From the NCBI RefSeq assembly GCF_001590795.1, contig NZ_JXDL01000001.1, positions 2,904,956-2,950,376 of the forward strand: a stretch of 45,421 bases of DNA, written 5' to 3'. The stretch is from Bradyrhizobium sp. AT1. GTDB lineage: Bacteria > Pseudomonadota > Alphaproteobacteria > Rhizobiales > Xanthobacteraceae. The notes beneath the pieces are model-generated. The model was not told the DNA's origin, made no database searches, and saw only the letters and a program-made list of their open reading frames with translations. The translations under genes were made by a program, and so were the position numbers. Shown one piece after another: positions 32,861 through 41,512 of the stretch; positions within the stretch are counted from its first letter, which is position 1; every line of letters begins with the position of its first letter.

Positions 32861-35800
32861 TCAGGTCGGCCGCAGGGCCTTGGCGCCGAGGTCGAGCTCG
32901 TTGACCTGCTTGTTCCGCTCGGAATCGGCCGCCGCGCGGTGGTCGGTCGCCAGCACCACATACACGGCCGGCAGCACGAACAGTGTGAACAGCGTGCCGA
33001 TCGACATGCCGGCAACGACGACCAGACCGATCGAGAAGCGGCTGGCCGCACCTGCGCCGGTCGCGGTCAGAAGCGGGATCAGGCCGGTCACCATCGCGGC
33101 CGTCGTCATCAGGATCGGCCGCAGGCGGATACGGGCCGACATCTCGATGGCCGAGCGGCGGTCGAGCCGCTCGTTGACCTGGAGCTCGTTGGCGAACTCC
33201 ACCATCAGGATGCCGTGCTTGGTGATCAGGCCGACCAGGGTCAGCAGACCGACCTGGGTGTAGATGTTCATGGTCGCCGCGCCGAAGAACAGCGGGATCA
33301 GCGCGCCGACGATCGCCATCGGCACCGAGATCATGATCACCAGCGGATCGCGCAGGCTCTCGAACTGTGCCGCCAGCACCAGGAAGATGATGATCAGCGC
33401 GAAGCCGAAGGTGATCGCGAGCTGGTTGCCTTCCTGCACGTACTGACGGGAGTCGGCCAGATAGTCGTGGCTGAAGCCGGCAGGCAGCTTCTTGGCCTCG
33501 CCTTCCAGGAAGTCGACCGCCGCGCCGACAGTCACGCCGGGCATCGGCACGGCCGAGAAGGTCGCCGAATTGAGCTGGTTGTAGTGCGTCAGCGAGTTCG
33601 GATCGGTCCTGGTCTTGATCGAGACCACAGTCGACAGCGGCAGCTGCTGGCCGGTGTTGGTCGTCACATAGTAGCCGCCGAGCGATTCCGGCGAGAGCCG
33701 CTGACTACGCGGCACCTGCGGGATGACCTGATAGGACCTGCCTTCAAGATTGAAGCGGTTGATGTAGTTGCCGCCGAGCAGCACCGCGAGCGTGGAGCCG
33801 AGGTTCTGCATGTTGACGCCGAGATCCTGCGCCTTGCTACGGTCGATCGTGACCTGAACGCTCGGCTGGTTGTAGGCGAGGTCGCTGTCGGAAACGATGA
33901 ACATGCCGCTCTTGCGCGCAGCATCCTTCAGCTTCTCCATCTGCTCATAGACGGTCTGGTAGCCCGCGGTCGAGTTGATGACCATCTGCACCGGCAGACC
34001 GCCCGGACCACCCGGCAGCGGCGGCAGGTTGAATGCGAAGGCCTGCACGCCCTCGATCTTGGAAAGCTCGGCCTGCACCAGCGGCTTCAAGGCGATCGAC
34101 GAGCGCTTGCGCTCCTCCCACGGCTTGAGCAGCATGCCGGCGATACCGCCCTGCGGGCCGTTGATGCCGTTCAGCACGAAGCGAAGGTCGGTCTCGGGGA
34201 ACTTCTGGAATTCCTTGTCGAGCTTATCGCCGTAGAAATCGACATAGTCGATGTTGGCGTATTTCGGCGCTTTGGTCACCGCGAACACGATGCCCTGGTC
34301 TTCCTCAGGCGCCAGCTCCTTCGAGGTGTGCATATAGAGGAAACCGACCAGACCGAGGATCGTCACCGCGAACAGGCCGGTGATCGCCTTATAGTCGAGC
34401 GAGCGGTCGAGCCTGCGGCCATACCAGCGCGTCAGCGCGCCGAACACCTTGTTGACGGCCTTGGCGAAGCGGCCCTCTTCGGTGTTCTTCAGCAGCACCG
34501 AGCACATCATCGGCGACAGCGTCAGGGCGATCACGCCCGACACGATCACCGAACCGGCGAGCGTGAAGGCGAATTCGCGGAACAACGAACCGGTGAGACC
34601 GCCGAGGAAACCGATCGGCGCGTACACGGCCGCCAGCGTGATGGTCATCGAGATGATGGGGCCGACGATTTCACGCGCGCCTTCCAGCGACGCCTGGACC
34701 GGCGTTTTCCCCTCCTCCAGATGCCGGTGGATGTTCTCCACCACCACGATGGCGTCGTCGACCACGAGGCCGATCGCGAGCACCATCGCGAGCAGGGTCA
34801 AGAGGTTGAAGCTGAAGCCCAGCGACAGCATCAAGGTGCAGACGCCGATCATCGACAGCGGAATCGTGACGACGGGAATGATGACCGAGCGCAGCGAAGC
34901 CAGGAACAGGAAAATCACCACGATCACGATGATCACGGCTTCGCCCAGCGTCTTCTCCACCTCGTCGATCGAGGATTGGATGAACTTGGTCGAATCGTAG
35001 GCGACCTTCATCTTCATCGACGGCGGCAGATTGCGCTCGAGCTCCGGGAACAGCGCACGCACGCCCTTGACCAGCGTGAGCGGGTTGCCCTGCGGCGTCG
35101 CGTTCACGCCGATGAAGATCGCATGCTCGCCGTTGAAGGCGACGCTGGCGTCCGTGCTCTGTGCGGCAAGCTCGACCGTCGCGATGTCCTCCATCCGGAC
35201 GAAGCCACCGTCCTTGGCCTTGACGATCATCTTCCTGAACTGGTTGACGTCGGTGAGGCTGGTATTGGTCGAGATGTTGGAGACGATCAGATAGCCCTTG
35301 GTCTGCCCCGCCGCAGACTGGAAGTTGTTGGCGGCAATCGCGGCCGCGACATCTGCCGGGGACACGTTGCGGCCGGCCATCTTCATGGGATCAAGCCACA
35401 GCCGCATCGCAAAGGTCTGGCCGCCAAGGATGTCGGCCGAAGCGACGCCGTCGACCGTCGACAGCACCGGCTGCACCACGCGCGTCAGATAGTCGGAGAT
35501 CGCCGAGCCCGACAGTTCCTCCGAGGAGAAGCCGAGATACATCACGGCCGTGGTCTGGCCCGTGGTCTTGGTGACGATCGGGTCGTTGGATTCCTTCGGG
35601 ATCAGGTACTTGACCGAGTTCGTCTTCGCCAGCACCTCGGTGAGCGCCTGGTTCGGATCGAAGTTCAGCTTGATGTAGACCTGGATCGTCGAGGTGCCGA
35701 GCACCGAGGACGAGGTCATGTAGTCGACGCCCTCGGCGGAGGCGACCGCCTGCTCGATCGGCGTGGTGATGAAGCCCTGGATCAGGTCCGCGGACGCGCC

Positions 35801-35956
35801 GGGATAGACGGTCGTGATGTTGATGACCGTGTTCGACAGCTTCGGATATTGCCGGATCGGCAGCACCATTGCGGCGCGCAGACCGATCAGGAGGATCAGC
35901 AGGCTGACGACGACCGATAGGACCGGGCGTTTGATGAAAATATCGGTAAAGCGCAT
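32861..35956 (-). CDS. RND multidrug efflux transporter (HAE1 family) permease
   Basis: A 1031-residue AcrB-like inner-membrane pump with the usual layout of 12 helices and two large periplasmic loops. It starts MRFTDIFIKRPVLSVVVSLL. The proton-relay aspartate pair is in IGLVVDDAIVVVENI in helix 4, and a second-half FLVLAAQFESLRDPL motif is present. It would expel hydrophobic or amphiphilic toxic compounds using the proton gradient. The open frame continues upstream to 36133, but homology starts at the ATG at 35956. It is the third gene of the tetR/adaptor/pump operon; no outer-membrane channel gene is in the window, so it must borrow one. Confidence 0.94.
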   Translation of the reverse strand: MRFTDIFIKRPVLSVVVSLLILLIGLRAAMVLPIRQYPKLSNTVINITTVYPGASADLIQGFITTPIEQAVASAEGVDYMTSSSVLGTSTIQVYIKLNFDPNQALTEVLAKTNSVKYLIPKESNDPIVTKTTGQTTAVMYLGFSSEELSGSAISDYLTRVVQPVLSTVDGVASADILGGQTFAMRLWLDPMKMAGRNVSPADVAAAIAANNFQSAAGQTKGYLIVSNISTNTSLTDVNQFRKMIVKAKDGGFVRMEDIATVELAAQSTDASVAFNGEHAIFIGVNATPQGNPLTLVKGVRALFPELERNLPPSMKMKVAYDSTKFIQSSIDEVEKTLGEAVIIVIVVIFLFLASLRSVIIPVVTIPLSMIGVCTLMLSLGFSFNLLTLLAMVLAIGLVVDDAIVVVENIHRHLEEGKTPVQASLEGAREIVGPIISMTITLAAVYAPIGFLGGLTGSLFREFAFTLAGSVIVSGVIALTLSPMMCSVLLKNTEEGRFAKAVNKVFGALTRWYGRRLDRSLDYKAITGLFAVTILGLVGFLYMHTSKELAPEEDQGIVFAVTKAPKYANIDYVDFYGDKLDKEFQKFPETDLRFVLNGINGPQGGIAGMLLKPWEERKRSSIALKPLVQAELSKIEGVQAFAFNLPPLPGGPGGLPVQMVINSTAGYQTVYEQMEKLKDAARKSGMFIVSDSDLAYNQPSVQVTIDRSKAQDLGVNMQNLGSTLAVLLGGNYINRFNLEGRSYQVIPQVPRSQRLSPESLGGYYVTTNTGQQLPLSTVVSIKTRTDPNSLTHYNQLNSATFSAVPMPGVTVGAAVDFLEGEAKKLPAGFSHDYLADSRQYVQEGNQLAITFGFALIIIFLVLAAQFESLRDPLVIMISVPMAIVGALIPLFFGAATMNIYTQVGLLTLVGLITKHGILMVEFANELQVNERLDRRSAIEMSARIRLRPILMTTAAMVTGLIPLLTATGAGAASRFSIGLVVVAGMSIGTLFTLFVLPAVYVVLATDHRAAADSERNKQVNELDLGAKALRPT

Positions 35957-35983
35957 CGCGGCGATCTCGAATTCTTTGCCTAT

Positions 35984-36014
35984 AGAAAAGTGATCCGGCC
36001 GGGCCGGATCACTT
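35984..36014 (-). terminator. intercistronic hairpin between adaptor and RND pump genes
   Basis: An almost perfect palindrome, AAGTGATCCGGCC (35988-36000) and GGCCGGATCACTT (36002-36014), lies in the 70-base gap between the two pump genes. On the minus strand it is followed by TTCTATA, the last arm ending in CTTTT-like sequence. It may act as an attenuator or mRNA stabiliser that sets the adaptor-to-pump ratio. Confidence 0.5.
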
Positions 36015-36026
36015 GGATGTATCGGA

Positions 36027-37220
36027 TCAGTAGCGCGGCGGCTGCGCCGGGATCTGCGGCGCCGGGTCGGTCGAGATCGACACGGCCGCGCCCGATTGCA
36101 GCTTGAGCTGGCCGACGGCGACGACCTTGTCACCCGGCTTCACGCCCTTGACGATCTCGACGCGGCCTTCGATGCGGCTGCCGGTCTGCACGAAGGTACG
36201 CACCGCGGAGAGGCTGGTCTTGCCGTCCTCTTCCTTCTTCTCGGTGATCACGAACACGGAGTCGCCGTAGAGCGTGTAGTCGACCGCCGTTTCCGGAACG
36301 GTGACCACCGCCGGCTTCTCCGGCAGCACCACGGTCGTGGTCGCGAACATGCCGGGCTTCAGGATCTTCTCGGGATTGGCGATCGTGGCTTGCACGCGGA
36401 TGTTGCGGGTATCGGCCGCGATCTGCGGTTCGATCGTGGTGATCTTGCCCTCGAAGGTGCGGCCCGGGTAGGCGTCGACCTTCAGCCGAACGGTCTGGCC
36501 GACCTTGAGGTTGCCGGAATCCTTTTCGGTCACGGTGAAGTTGGCCCACAGCTCGGACAGGTCGGTCAGCGACACGATCGCCGTACCCGCCGTCAGATAT
36601 TGGCCGACCTCGACCTTGCGGACGCCGAGATCGCCGGCGAACGGTGCGCGCACCAGTTTCTGCGAGATCAGCGCCTCGGTCTTGGCGATGCCGGCCTGCG
36701 CCTGGTCGTAGGCGGCCTGCGCGGAATCGACGGTCGCCTGCGGACCGAACTGGCGCGATGCGAGCTGCTTGGCGCGATCGAGCGACAGCTGCGCCACGGT
36801 CGCCTGGGCCTTGTAGTTGGCAAGGTCGCCCTGCTCCGGCGCGTCGAACAGCTGCACCAGCGGCGTGCCGGCTTCGACACGCGTACCCGGCTCGAACTTG
36901 ATCTCGGTGACGCGGCCGTTCACGTCGGCACTGACGTCGACCTGGTGCACGGCGACGAGGCTGCCCACCGCCGTGAGCAGGTTCGGCACCACCTCCGACT
37001 TCGCCTCGGCCGCGCTGACGGCCGTCGGCGGCGGCTTGTTGTTGGCGAAGAACTGCTTGATCATCTGGCCGCGGAAATAGTTGAACCAGACGAGACCACC
37101 GACGAGCGCAGTAAGCAGCGCGCCGACGATGATGAACCAGAGCACCGGCCGGACCGGACGCTGGGGAGCCTTGTTGTCGATCGGTTCGCCCGAAATCTTG
37201 TGTTCGGTTACGATGTTCAT
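36027..37220 (-). CDS. RND efflux periplasmic adaptor (membrane fusion protein)
   Basis: A 397-residue adaptor of the HlyD/AcrA kind. A single N-terminal membrane anchor (about 26-48, LWFIIVGALLTALVGGLVWF) replaces the lipid anchor of AcrA. Then come the lipoyl half-motif VSADVNGRVTEIKFEPGTRV, a helical hairpin (about 115-170), the second lipoyl half KLVRAPFAGDLGVRKVEVGQ, a beta barrel and the membrane-proximal domain. It bridges the pump to an outer-membrane channel. The ATG at 37220 follows the tetR stop by one base (TGACATG), so it is translated by coupling. Confidence 0.92.
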   Translation of the reverse strand: MNIVTEHKISGEPIDNKAPQRPVRPVLWFIIVGALLTALVGGLVWFNYFRGQMIKQFFANNKPPPTAVSAAEAKSEVVPNLLTAVGSLVAVHQVDVSADVNGRVTEIKFEPGTRVEAGTPLVQLFDAPEQGDLANYKAQATVAQLSLDRAKQLASRQFGPQATVDSAQAAYDQAQAGIAKTEALISQKLVRAPFAGDLGVRKVEVGQYLTAGTAIVSLTDLSELWANFTVTEKDSGNLKVGQTVRLKVDAYPGRTFEGKITTIEPQIAADTRNIRVQATIANPEKILKPGMFATTTVVLPEKPAVVTVPETAVDYTLYGDSVFVITEKKEEDGKTSLSAVRTFVQTGSRIEGRVEIVKGVKPGDKVVAVGQLKLQSGAAVSISTDPAPQIPAQPPRY

Positions 37221-37221
37221 G

Positions 37222-37923
37222 TCATGCACTCTCTGCAATCGCCGTCCTGCCGGCATCGGCGGCCTGATTGTGGCCCAGATGCGAAGCAATTGCGGCGTCG
37301 TTAAGTCCGATACCCCTCAGGAGAAACTCACACAGCTGCCGTTCGAGGTCGCTCGCCTTGCCGTAGACGAGGCAAGGCGTGGCCGGCAGCCTGGTCAGCG
37401 CTGCGGTCATCACCGTGTGATGCGCAAACCAGAACAGGTTGAGCGGATCGCCGCTGCACGGCCGCGCGTCCCCGGCGGCAACGGCACGTTCGACCGAGGC
37501 GACGAAGATGGCTCCGACCAGCGTCTCGATCTTCGCATACAGCAAACGGGCGAATTCGCCATCATCCAAATGGCTCGTGGCCATCAGCCGCAGGCGCTGG
37601 GCCTCCTCCTGATCGGGACCATCCGCGATGTTCATGAAATGCTCGACCATGCCGCGGATCACTTCGACCAGCGTGGCCGTCGAAGGCTCCCGCTCCAGAA
37701 GCTGCGCGAGCGCCGGATCGGCCTCGCATTCGTCACTGAGGATTTCGGCGTAGAGGGCCGCCTTGGATGGGAAATGCTTGAACAGCAGCGCCTCCGAAAT
37801 GGCAGCGGCGGCCGCCACGCTCTTCGTCGTGGTGCCGTTATAGCCATGTCGGGCAAAGCAGCGTTTCGCGGCACCGAGGATCAATTGACGCCTCAGGTCG
37901 CTCGTCATACGCAATGAGCTCAT
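37222..37923 (-). CDS. TetR family transcriptional regulator of the RND operon
   Basis: A 233-residue repressor. The N-terminal helix-turn-helix reads RHGYNGTTTKSVAAAAAISE followed by ALLFKHFPSKAALYAEIL, standard for TetR/AcrR. The C-terminal part is the ligand-binding helical domain. It starts at the ATG at 37923 or, alternatively, at the ATG at 37908 (MTSDLRRQ); both lack a good ribosome-binding site. A perfect operator-like palindrome (37927-37946) sits directly before it, so it should repress its own operon and be released by a pump substrate. It is the first gene of the operon, not divergent from the pump as is more common. Confidence 0.9.
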   Translation of the reverse strand: MSSLRMTSDLRRQLILGAAKRCFARHGYNGTTTKSVAAAAAISEALLFKHFPSKAALYAEILSDECEADPALAQLLEREPSTATLVEVIRGMVEHFMNIADGPDQEEAQRLRLMATSHLDDGEFARLLYAKIETLVGAIFVASVERAVAAGDARPCSGDPLNLFWFAHHTVMTAALTRLPATPCLVYGKASDLERQLCEFLLRGIGLNDAAIASHLGHNQAADAGRTAIAESA

Positions 37924-37926
37924 GCT

Positions 37927-37958
37927 GGGTGAGTAAGCACTCACCCACGCGGAAGTCA
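37927..37958 (-). promoter_or_regulatory. promoter and TetR operator of the efflux operon
   Basis: The palindrome GGGTGAGT-AAGC-ACTCACCC (37927-37946) has the form of AcrR-like operators (GTGAGT spaced from ACTCAC). On the minus strand TTGACT (about 37953-37958) makes a good -35 and TTACTC, 17 bases later, a poor -10 lying inside the palindrome. A bound repressor would therefore block polymerase. With this promoter, transcription would start within a few bases of the ATG at 37923, so the message may be leaderless or use the ATG at 37908. Confidence 0.65.
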
Positions 37959-38002
37959 AGCACTATGTTGCATCGCAACCTAAGTGCGTTGTAGATTCAG
38001 CG

Positions 38003-38040
38003 AAAATTTGCTCCACCCGCACGGCTCGCGTGCAGGAGCA
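38003..38040 (-). terminator. terminator of the decarboxylase operon
   Basis: A stem with outer arms TGCTCC (38009-38014) and GGAGCA (38035-38040) and inner arms GCACG and CGTGC is followed on the minus strand by AATTTTCG. It lies 28 bases after the stop of the leftward decarboxylase beta gene and before the tetR promoter. The T-run is short, so the call is moderate. Confidence 0.5.
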
Positions 38041-38068
38041 GGGCGCCCCGGCAATGGACTGGCCCGCC

Positions 38069-38659
38069 CTAGATGGGCTGGAAGCCGAGTTCGCCCCGGA
38101 TCCGGTTGAGGATGTAAGTCCCGTCCCGGGTCGGCAGAATCCGCTCCAGGCTGGCGCTGTCGATCTTCACATTGGCAAAGCGCGGCCCGGCCGAGACGTC
38201 ATGGACGGCTTTGGCGAAGGCCTCGACCTCGGCCATGGTCGTGACAGAAAGGCTGTCCTTGATGCCGCAGGCCCTGGCGACACCGACGAGGTCGGCGGCG
38301 GCCGAGGTATGGCTGGTCTGGCCGCCGGTCTCGCCATAGGCCTCGTTGTCGAGCACGGCGATCGAGAGGTTGGCCGGCTTTTGCAGGCCGATGGTGGCAA
38401 GGGCGCCCATGCCCATCAGCATTTCGCCGTCGCCGGTGATGACCAGCACCGGCAGTTTTGGCTGCGCCAGTGCGAGCCCGAGGCCAATCATCGCCGCGCC
38501 GCCCATGCCGCCCCAGAGATAGAAATTGCGGGCGTGATCCCCGGCCGCGCACATGTCGTTGGTCGAAGCACCAAGGCCGCCGATCGCGACAACGTCCTTG
38601 CGGTTCGCCAGCAGGGTGGACACCACCTGGCGGCGGTCGAGGAGATTGGCCTTGCTCAT
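38069..38659 (-). CDS. thiamine-diphosphate-dependent decarboxylase, beta subunit (sulfopyruvate/phosphonopyruvate decarboxylase-like)
   Basis: A 196-residue pyrophosphate-binding half of a split ThDP enzyme. The ThDP and magnesium motif is present: GDGEMLMGMGALATIGLQ followed by LDNEAYGETGG. The opening region (VVAIGGLGASTNDM) and FYLWGGMGGA are like ComE and phosphonopyruvate decarboxylases. Together with the alpha subunit it should decarboxylate a 2-oxo acid, but the window has no coenzyme M or phosphonate genes, so the substrate is open. The start overlaps the alpha stop by ATGA; the longer open frame lies within the alpha gene. Confidence 0.82.
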   Translation of the reverse strand: MSKANLLDRRQVVSTLLANRKDVVAIGGLGASTNDMCAAGDHARNFYLWGGMGGAAMIGLGLALAQPKLPVLVITGDGEMLMGMGALATIGLQKPANLSIAVLDNEAYGETGGQTSHTSAAADLVGVARACGIKDSLSVTTMAEVEAFAKAVHDVSAGPRFANVKIDSASLERILPTRDGTYILNRIRGELGFQPI

Positions 38660-39210
38660 TTGGTGAAAACCTTGGCGCCGATCAGGCGCTGCGACAGAAG
38701 GACAGCGGTAGGGGTGAGCGCGTTGTAGGCCTGCGCGGCGGCGGCCTCCAGCACGGCCGGCACCTCGGCCGCGTGCGAGGCGCGCAGCACCTGGACGCCC
38801 GACAGCTCGAACACGCCCTGCGTGGTCGAGCCCATCGGCACTTGCCACGGATTGAACTCGCCCCACTCGCCGCGCATGGTCACGAGCGTGAGGAACGGAA
38901 AACGCAAGATCGGGATCAGCGACAGCATGTTGATGCAATTGCCGACGCCGCTCGATTGCATCAATAGCACGCCGCGCTGTCCGCCGGTCCAGGCGCCGGC
39001 GAGAAGGGCCACGCCCTCCTCCTCCGTCGTCAGTGGAATGCCGCGCATCGTCGGTGAGGCCAGCACGCGGTTGATCAGCTTCGAATGGCCTGCGTCAGGC
39101 ACATAAGGCACCTGGCGGACGTCGAAGCGTTGCAAGGTTGCAAAGATATCATCGGGCCAAAGAACACTTGATTCTGGGGCCGTGTCGGGAGCGTCAGCGC
39201 GCGCGTGCAT
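38656..39210 (-). CDS. thiamine-diphosphate-dependent decarboxylase, alpha subunit
   Basis: A 184-residue pyrimidine-binding half of the same enzyme. The conserved glutamate that activates ThDP is in TTEEEGVALLAGAW (about residue 65). The stretch LMQSSGVGNCINMLSLI and FPFLTLVTMRGEWGEFNPWQ are characteristic of ComD-like alpha subunits. AGGAAA immediately before the ATG at 39210 supports that start over one 15 codons upstream. The 105-base region upstream is shared with the divergent cytochrome P450 gene, so the two transcription units may be co-regulated. Confidence 0.82.
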   Translation of the reverse strand: MHARADAPDTAPESSVLWPDDIFATLQRFDVRQVPYVPDAGHSKLINRVLASPTMRGIPLTTEEEGVALLAGAWTGGQRGVLLMQSSGVGNCINMLSLIPILRFPFLTLVTMRGEWGEFNPWQVPMGSTTQGVFELSGVQVLRASHAAEVPAVLEAAAAQAYNALTPTAVLLSQRLIGAKVFTK

Positions 39211-39315
39211 TTTCCTGTCCGGTCGGCTAGCAGTGTTAGAAGACTGTAGACGCATGCACGTGTCGACCAGAACAACAAAAACGGCATATCGGCTTTAACC
39301 GGCGAGTATAACGGG

Positions 39316-40548
39316 ATGAACGCAGATGCGAAGGAGCTGGCGGCAGGCTTCGACCTCGAGAAGCTGACGCCCGAGTTCTACGACAACCCCTATCCGACCT
39401 ATCGTGCACTGCGGGAGAACGAGCCGGTCAAGCGCCTGCGCAGCGGCACCGTGTTCCTGACCCGCTACGACGATCTCGTCACGACCTACAAGAACACGAA
39501 GTCGTTCAGCTCGGACAAGAAGCGCGAGTTCGCGCCGAAATACGGCGACACGCCGCTCTACGAGCACCACACCACCAGCCTCGTCTTCAACGACCCGCCG
39601 TCGCACACACGCGTGCGCCGCCTGATCATGGGCGCGCTGTCGCCGCGGGCGATTGCAGGGATGGAAGGCGATCTCATCAAGCTGGTCGACGGCCTGCTCG
39701 ACGCTGTCGCGGCCAAGGGCCATTGCGAGCTGATCGAGGATTTCGCCGCGTCCATCCCGATCGAGGTGATCGGCAATCTGCTCGACGTCCCCCATGACGA
39801 GCGCGGGCCGCTGCGCGACTGGTCGCTGGCGATCCTGGGCGCGCTCGAACCCGTCGTGTCACCTGAAGCCGCTGCGCGCGGTAACAGAGCGGTGACGGAC
39901 TTCCTCGCCTATCTCGAAACGCTGGTGGCGCGGCGGCGCCAAAAGCCCGGCAATCCCGAGCGCGACGTGCTAACGCGCCTGATCCAAGGAGAAGGTGGCG
40001 GCGAGGAGAACGGCGAGCGGCTGACCGAGAAGGAGCTGCTGCACAATTGCATCTTCCTGCTCAATGCCGGCCACGAGACCACGACCAATCTGATCGGCAA
40101 CGGTCTCGTCGCGCTGGATTGCCACCCGGACCAGAAGCAGCGGCTGATCGACAACCCCGACATGATCAAGACCGCGGTCGAGGAAATGCTGCGCTACGAG
40201 AGCTCCAACCAGCTCGGCAACCGCATGACCACGGAGAAGATCGAGCTCGGCGGCGTCATGCTCGAGGCCGGCACGTCGGTGACGCTGTGCATTGGCGCCG
40301 CCAACCGCGATCCCGCGCAGTTCGCGGACCCCGAAAGCTTCGACATCGCGCGGACGCCGAACCGGCATCTCGCCTTCGCCACCGGCGCGCATCAATGCGC
40401 GGGCATGGCGCTGGCGCGGTTGGAAGGCGCGATCGCGATCTCGCGCTTCCTGGCGCGCTTCCCGACCTATGCCCTGAGCGGAAAGCCGGTGCGGGGCGGA
40501 CGGGTGCGGTTTCGGGGTTTTTTGAGCGTGCCATGCACGCTTCGCTGA
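39316..40548 (+). CDS. soluble bacterial cytochrome P450
   Basis: A 410-residue single-domain P450. The I-helix oxygen-activation motif is AGHETT (251-256), the ExxR helix is in EEMLRYE, and the haem-ligand cysteine is C361 in FATGAHQCAG. It has no membrane anchor and no fused redox partner, so it needs a ferredoxin and a reductase; none is encoded nearby. The N-terminal FYDNPYPTYRALRENEPV is usual for class I bacterial P450s. Substrate is unknown. The ATG at 39316 has only a weak upstream site (CGGG). It stands alone, divergent from the decarboxylase genes and convergent with the isomerase at 40649. The 100-base gap after it shows no clear terminator. Confidence 0.93.
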   Translation: MNADAKELAAGFDLEKLTPEFYDNPYPTYRALRENEPVKRLRSGTVFLTRYDDLVTTYKNTKSFSSDKKREFAPKYGDTPLYEHHTTSLVFNDPPSHTRVRRLIMGALSPRAIAGMEGDLIKLVDGLLDAVAAKGHCELIEDFAASIPIEVIGNLLDVPHDERGPLRDWSLAILGALEPVVSPEAAARGNRAVTDFLAYLETLVARRRQKPGNPERDVLTRLIQGEGGGEENGERLTEKELLHNCIFLLNAGHETTTNLIGNGLVALDCHPDQKQRLIDNPDMIKTAVEEMLRYESSNQLGNRMTTEKIELGGVMLEAGTSVTLCIGAANRDPAQFADPESFDIARTPNRHLAFATGAHQCAGMALARLEGAIAISRFLARFPTYALSGKPVRGGRVRFRGFLSVPCTLR

Positions 40549-40648
40549 GGGCCTCAACACAAAAATTGCGAAAACAACCCCATGCACAGTAGCCAACCCG
40601 TTGAAGAGTCTCTGCAATCGCTAGGTGGCCGTATCGGTGCTTTAGTAC

Positions 40649-41512
40649 CTACACCACGCTCTTGTGTCGCGCGATGCAGGTGCTGAGCACCTCGTCCATC
40701 GGCTTGCCCCACCAGTCGTTGGAGAAGATCTCGATCTCGGAATAGCCGGCAAAGCCCTGTGTTTCGACGGCAGCACGCACCGATTTGATGTCGATCACGC
40801 CGTCACCCATCATGCCGCGGTCGTTGAGGATGTCCCTGGTCGGCACCATCCAGTCGCAGACATGGAAGGCGAGCAGACGATCCTTGCCGGCGCGCGCGAT
40901 CTGGCTCATCAGCTCGGGGTCCCACCAGATGTGATAGACGTCGAGGGCGACGCCGAGCATGCCACTGCGTCCGGGGTCTAGCCGGTCGCAGATGTCGAGC
41001 GCCTGCTTTGTCGTGTTCACGCAGGCACGGTCGGCCGCGTAGGCCGGATGCAGCGGCTCGATGGCCAGCGCCAGATTTGCCTGTTTGGCATAGTCGAGCA
41101 TGTCGGCCAGCGCCTCCTCGACCTGCCCGCGCGCTGCCGCGATGTCCTTCGACGCCTCGCTGCCCGGCCGCGAATATTGCGGCAGGCCGCCGACAACGAG
41201 AACGATGCAGGACGCACCCAGCGCCTTGGCTTCGTCGACGCAGCGCCTGTTGTCGTCGCGCACTTCGCTCCGGCGCGATGCATCCGAGGTGAACATGCCG
41301 CCGCGGCAATAGCCTGACAATTCGAGACCGGCATCCCGCACCGCGCGCGCGGCACGCTCCAGACCGACGGACGCAACCTGGTCGCGCCAGGGATCGATGG
41401 CGCGGATGCCGTGCCTGGCACAGGCCTCGATGATCTCAACGAGGTCACCCTGCTTGCGGACGGTCGCCGTGTTCAGCGACAGCCAGCGATGGTCGGACGA
41501 GAAATCGCGCAT
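40649..41512 (-). CDS. sugar phosphate isomerase/epimerase-like TIM barrel protein
   Basis: A 287-residue protein of the AP-endonuclease-2/xylose-isomerase-like TIM-barrel family. Likely metal ligands are the acidic and histidine residues in LAIEPLHP, VALDVYHIWWDPE, FHVCDW and YSEIEIFSNDWW, the normal spacing for these metal-dependent epimerases. It should isomerise or epimerise a keto sugar or a related intermediate. The ATG at 41512 overlaps the DUF993 stop by one base (TGATG). It is the last gene of the four-gene catabolic operon. Confidence 0.87.
   Translation of the reverse strand: MRDFSSDHRWLSLNTATVRKQGDLVEIIEACARHGIRAIDPWRDQVASVGLERAARAVRDAGLELSGYCRGGMFTSDASRRSEVRDDNRRCVDEAKALGASCIVLVVGGLPQYSRPGSEASKDIAAARGQVEEALADMLDYAKQANLALAIEPLHPAYAADRACVNTTKQALDICDRLDPGRSGMLGVALDVYHIWWDPELMSQIARAGKDRLLAFHVCDWMVPTRDILNDRGMMGDGVIDIKSVRAAVETQGFAGYSEIEIFSNDWWGKPMDEVLSTCIARHKSVV

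Noticed and set aside
32537..35920. A 1127-codon open frame on the plus strand opposite the RND pump gene
   Set aside because: Its translation is rich in Arg, His, Asp and Gln with no recognisable domain, which is the usual shadow of a GC-rich gene read on the other strand. The minus-strand RND protein has full family homology.
40549..40648. Search for a terminator between the convergent P450 and isomerase genes
   Set aside because: I saw no convincing stem with a T-run on either strand, so none is listed.
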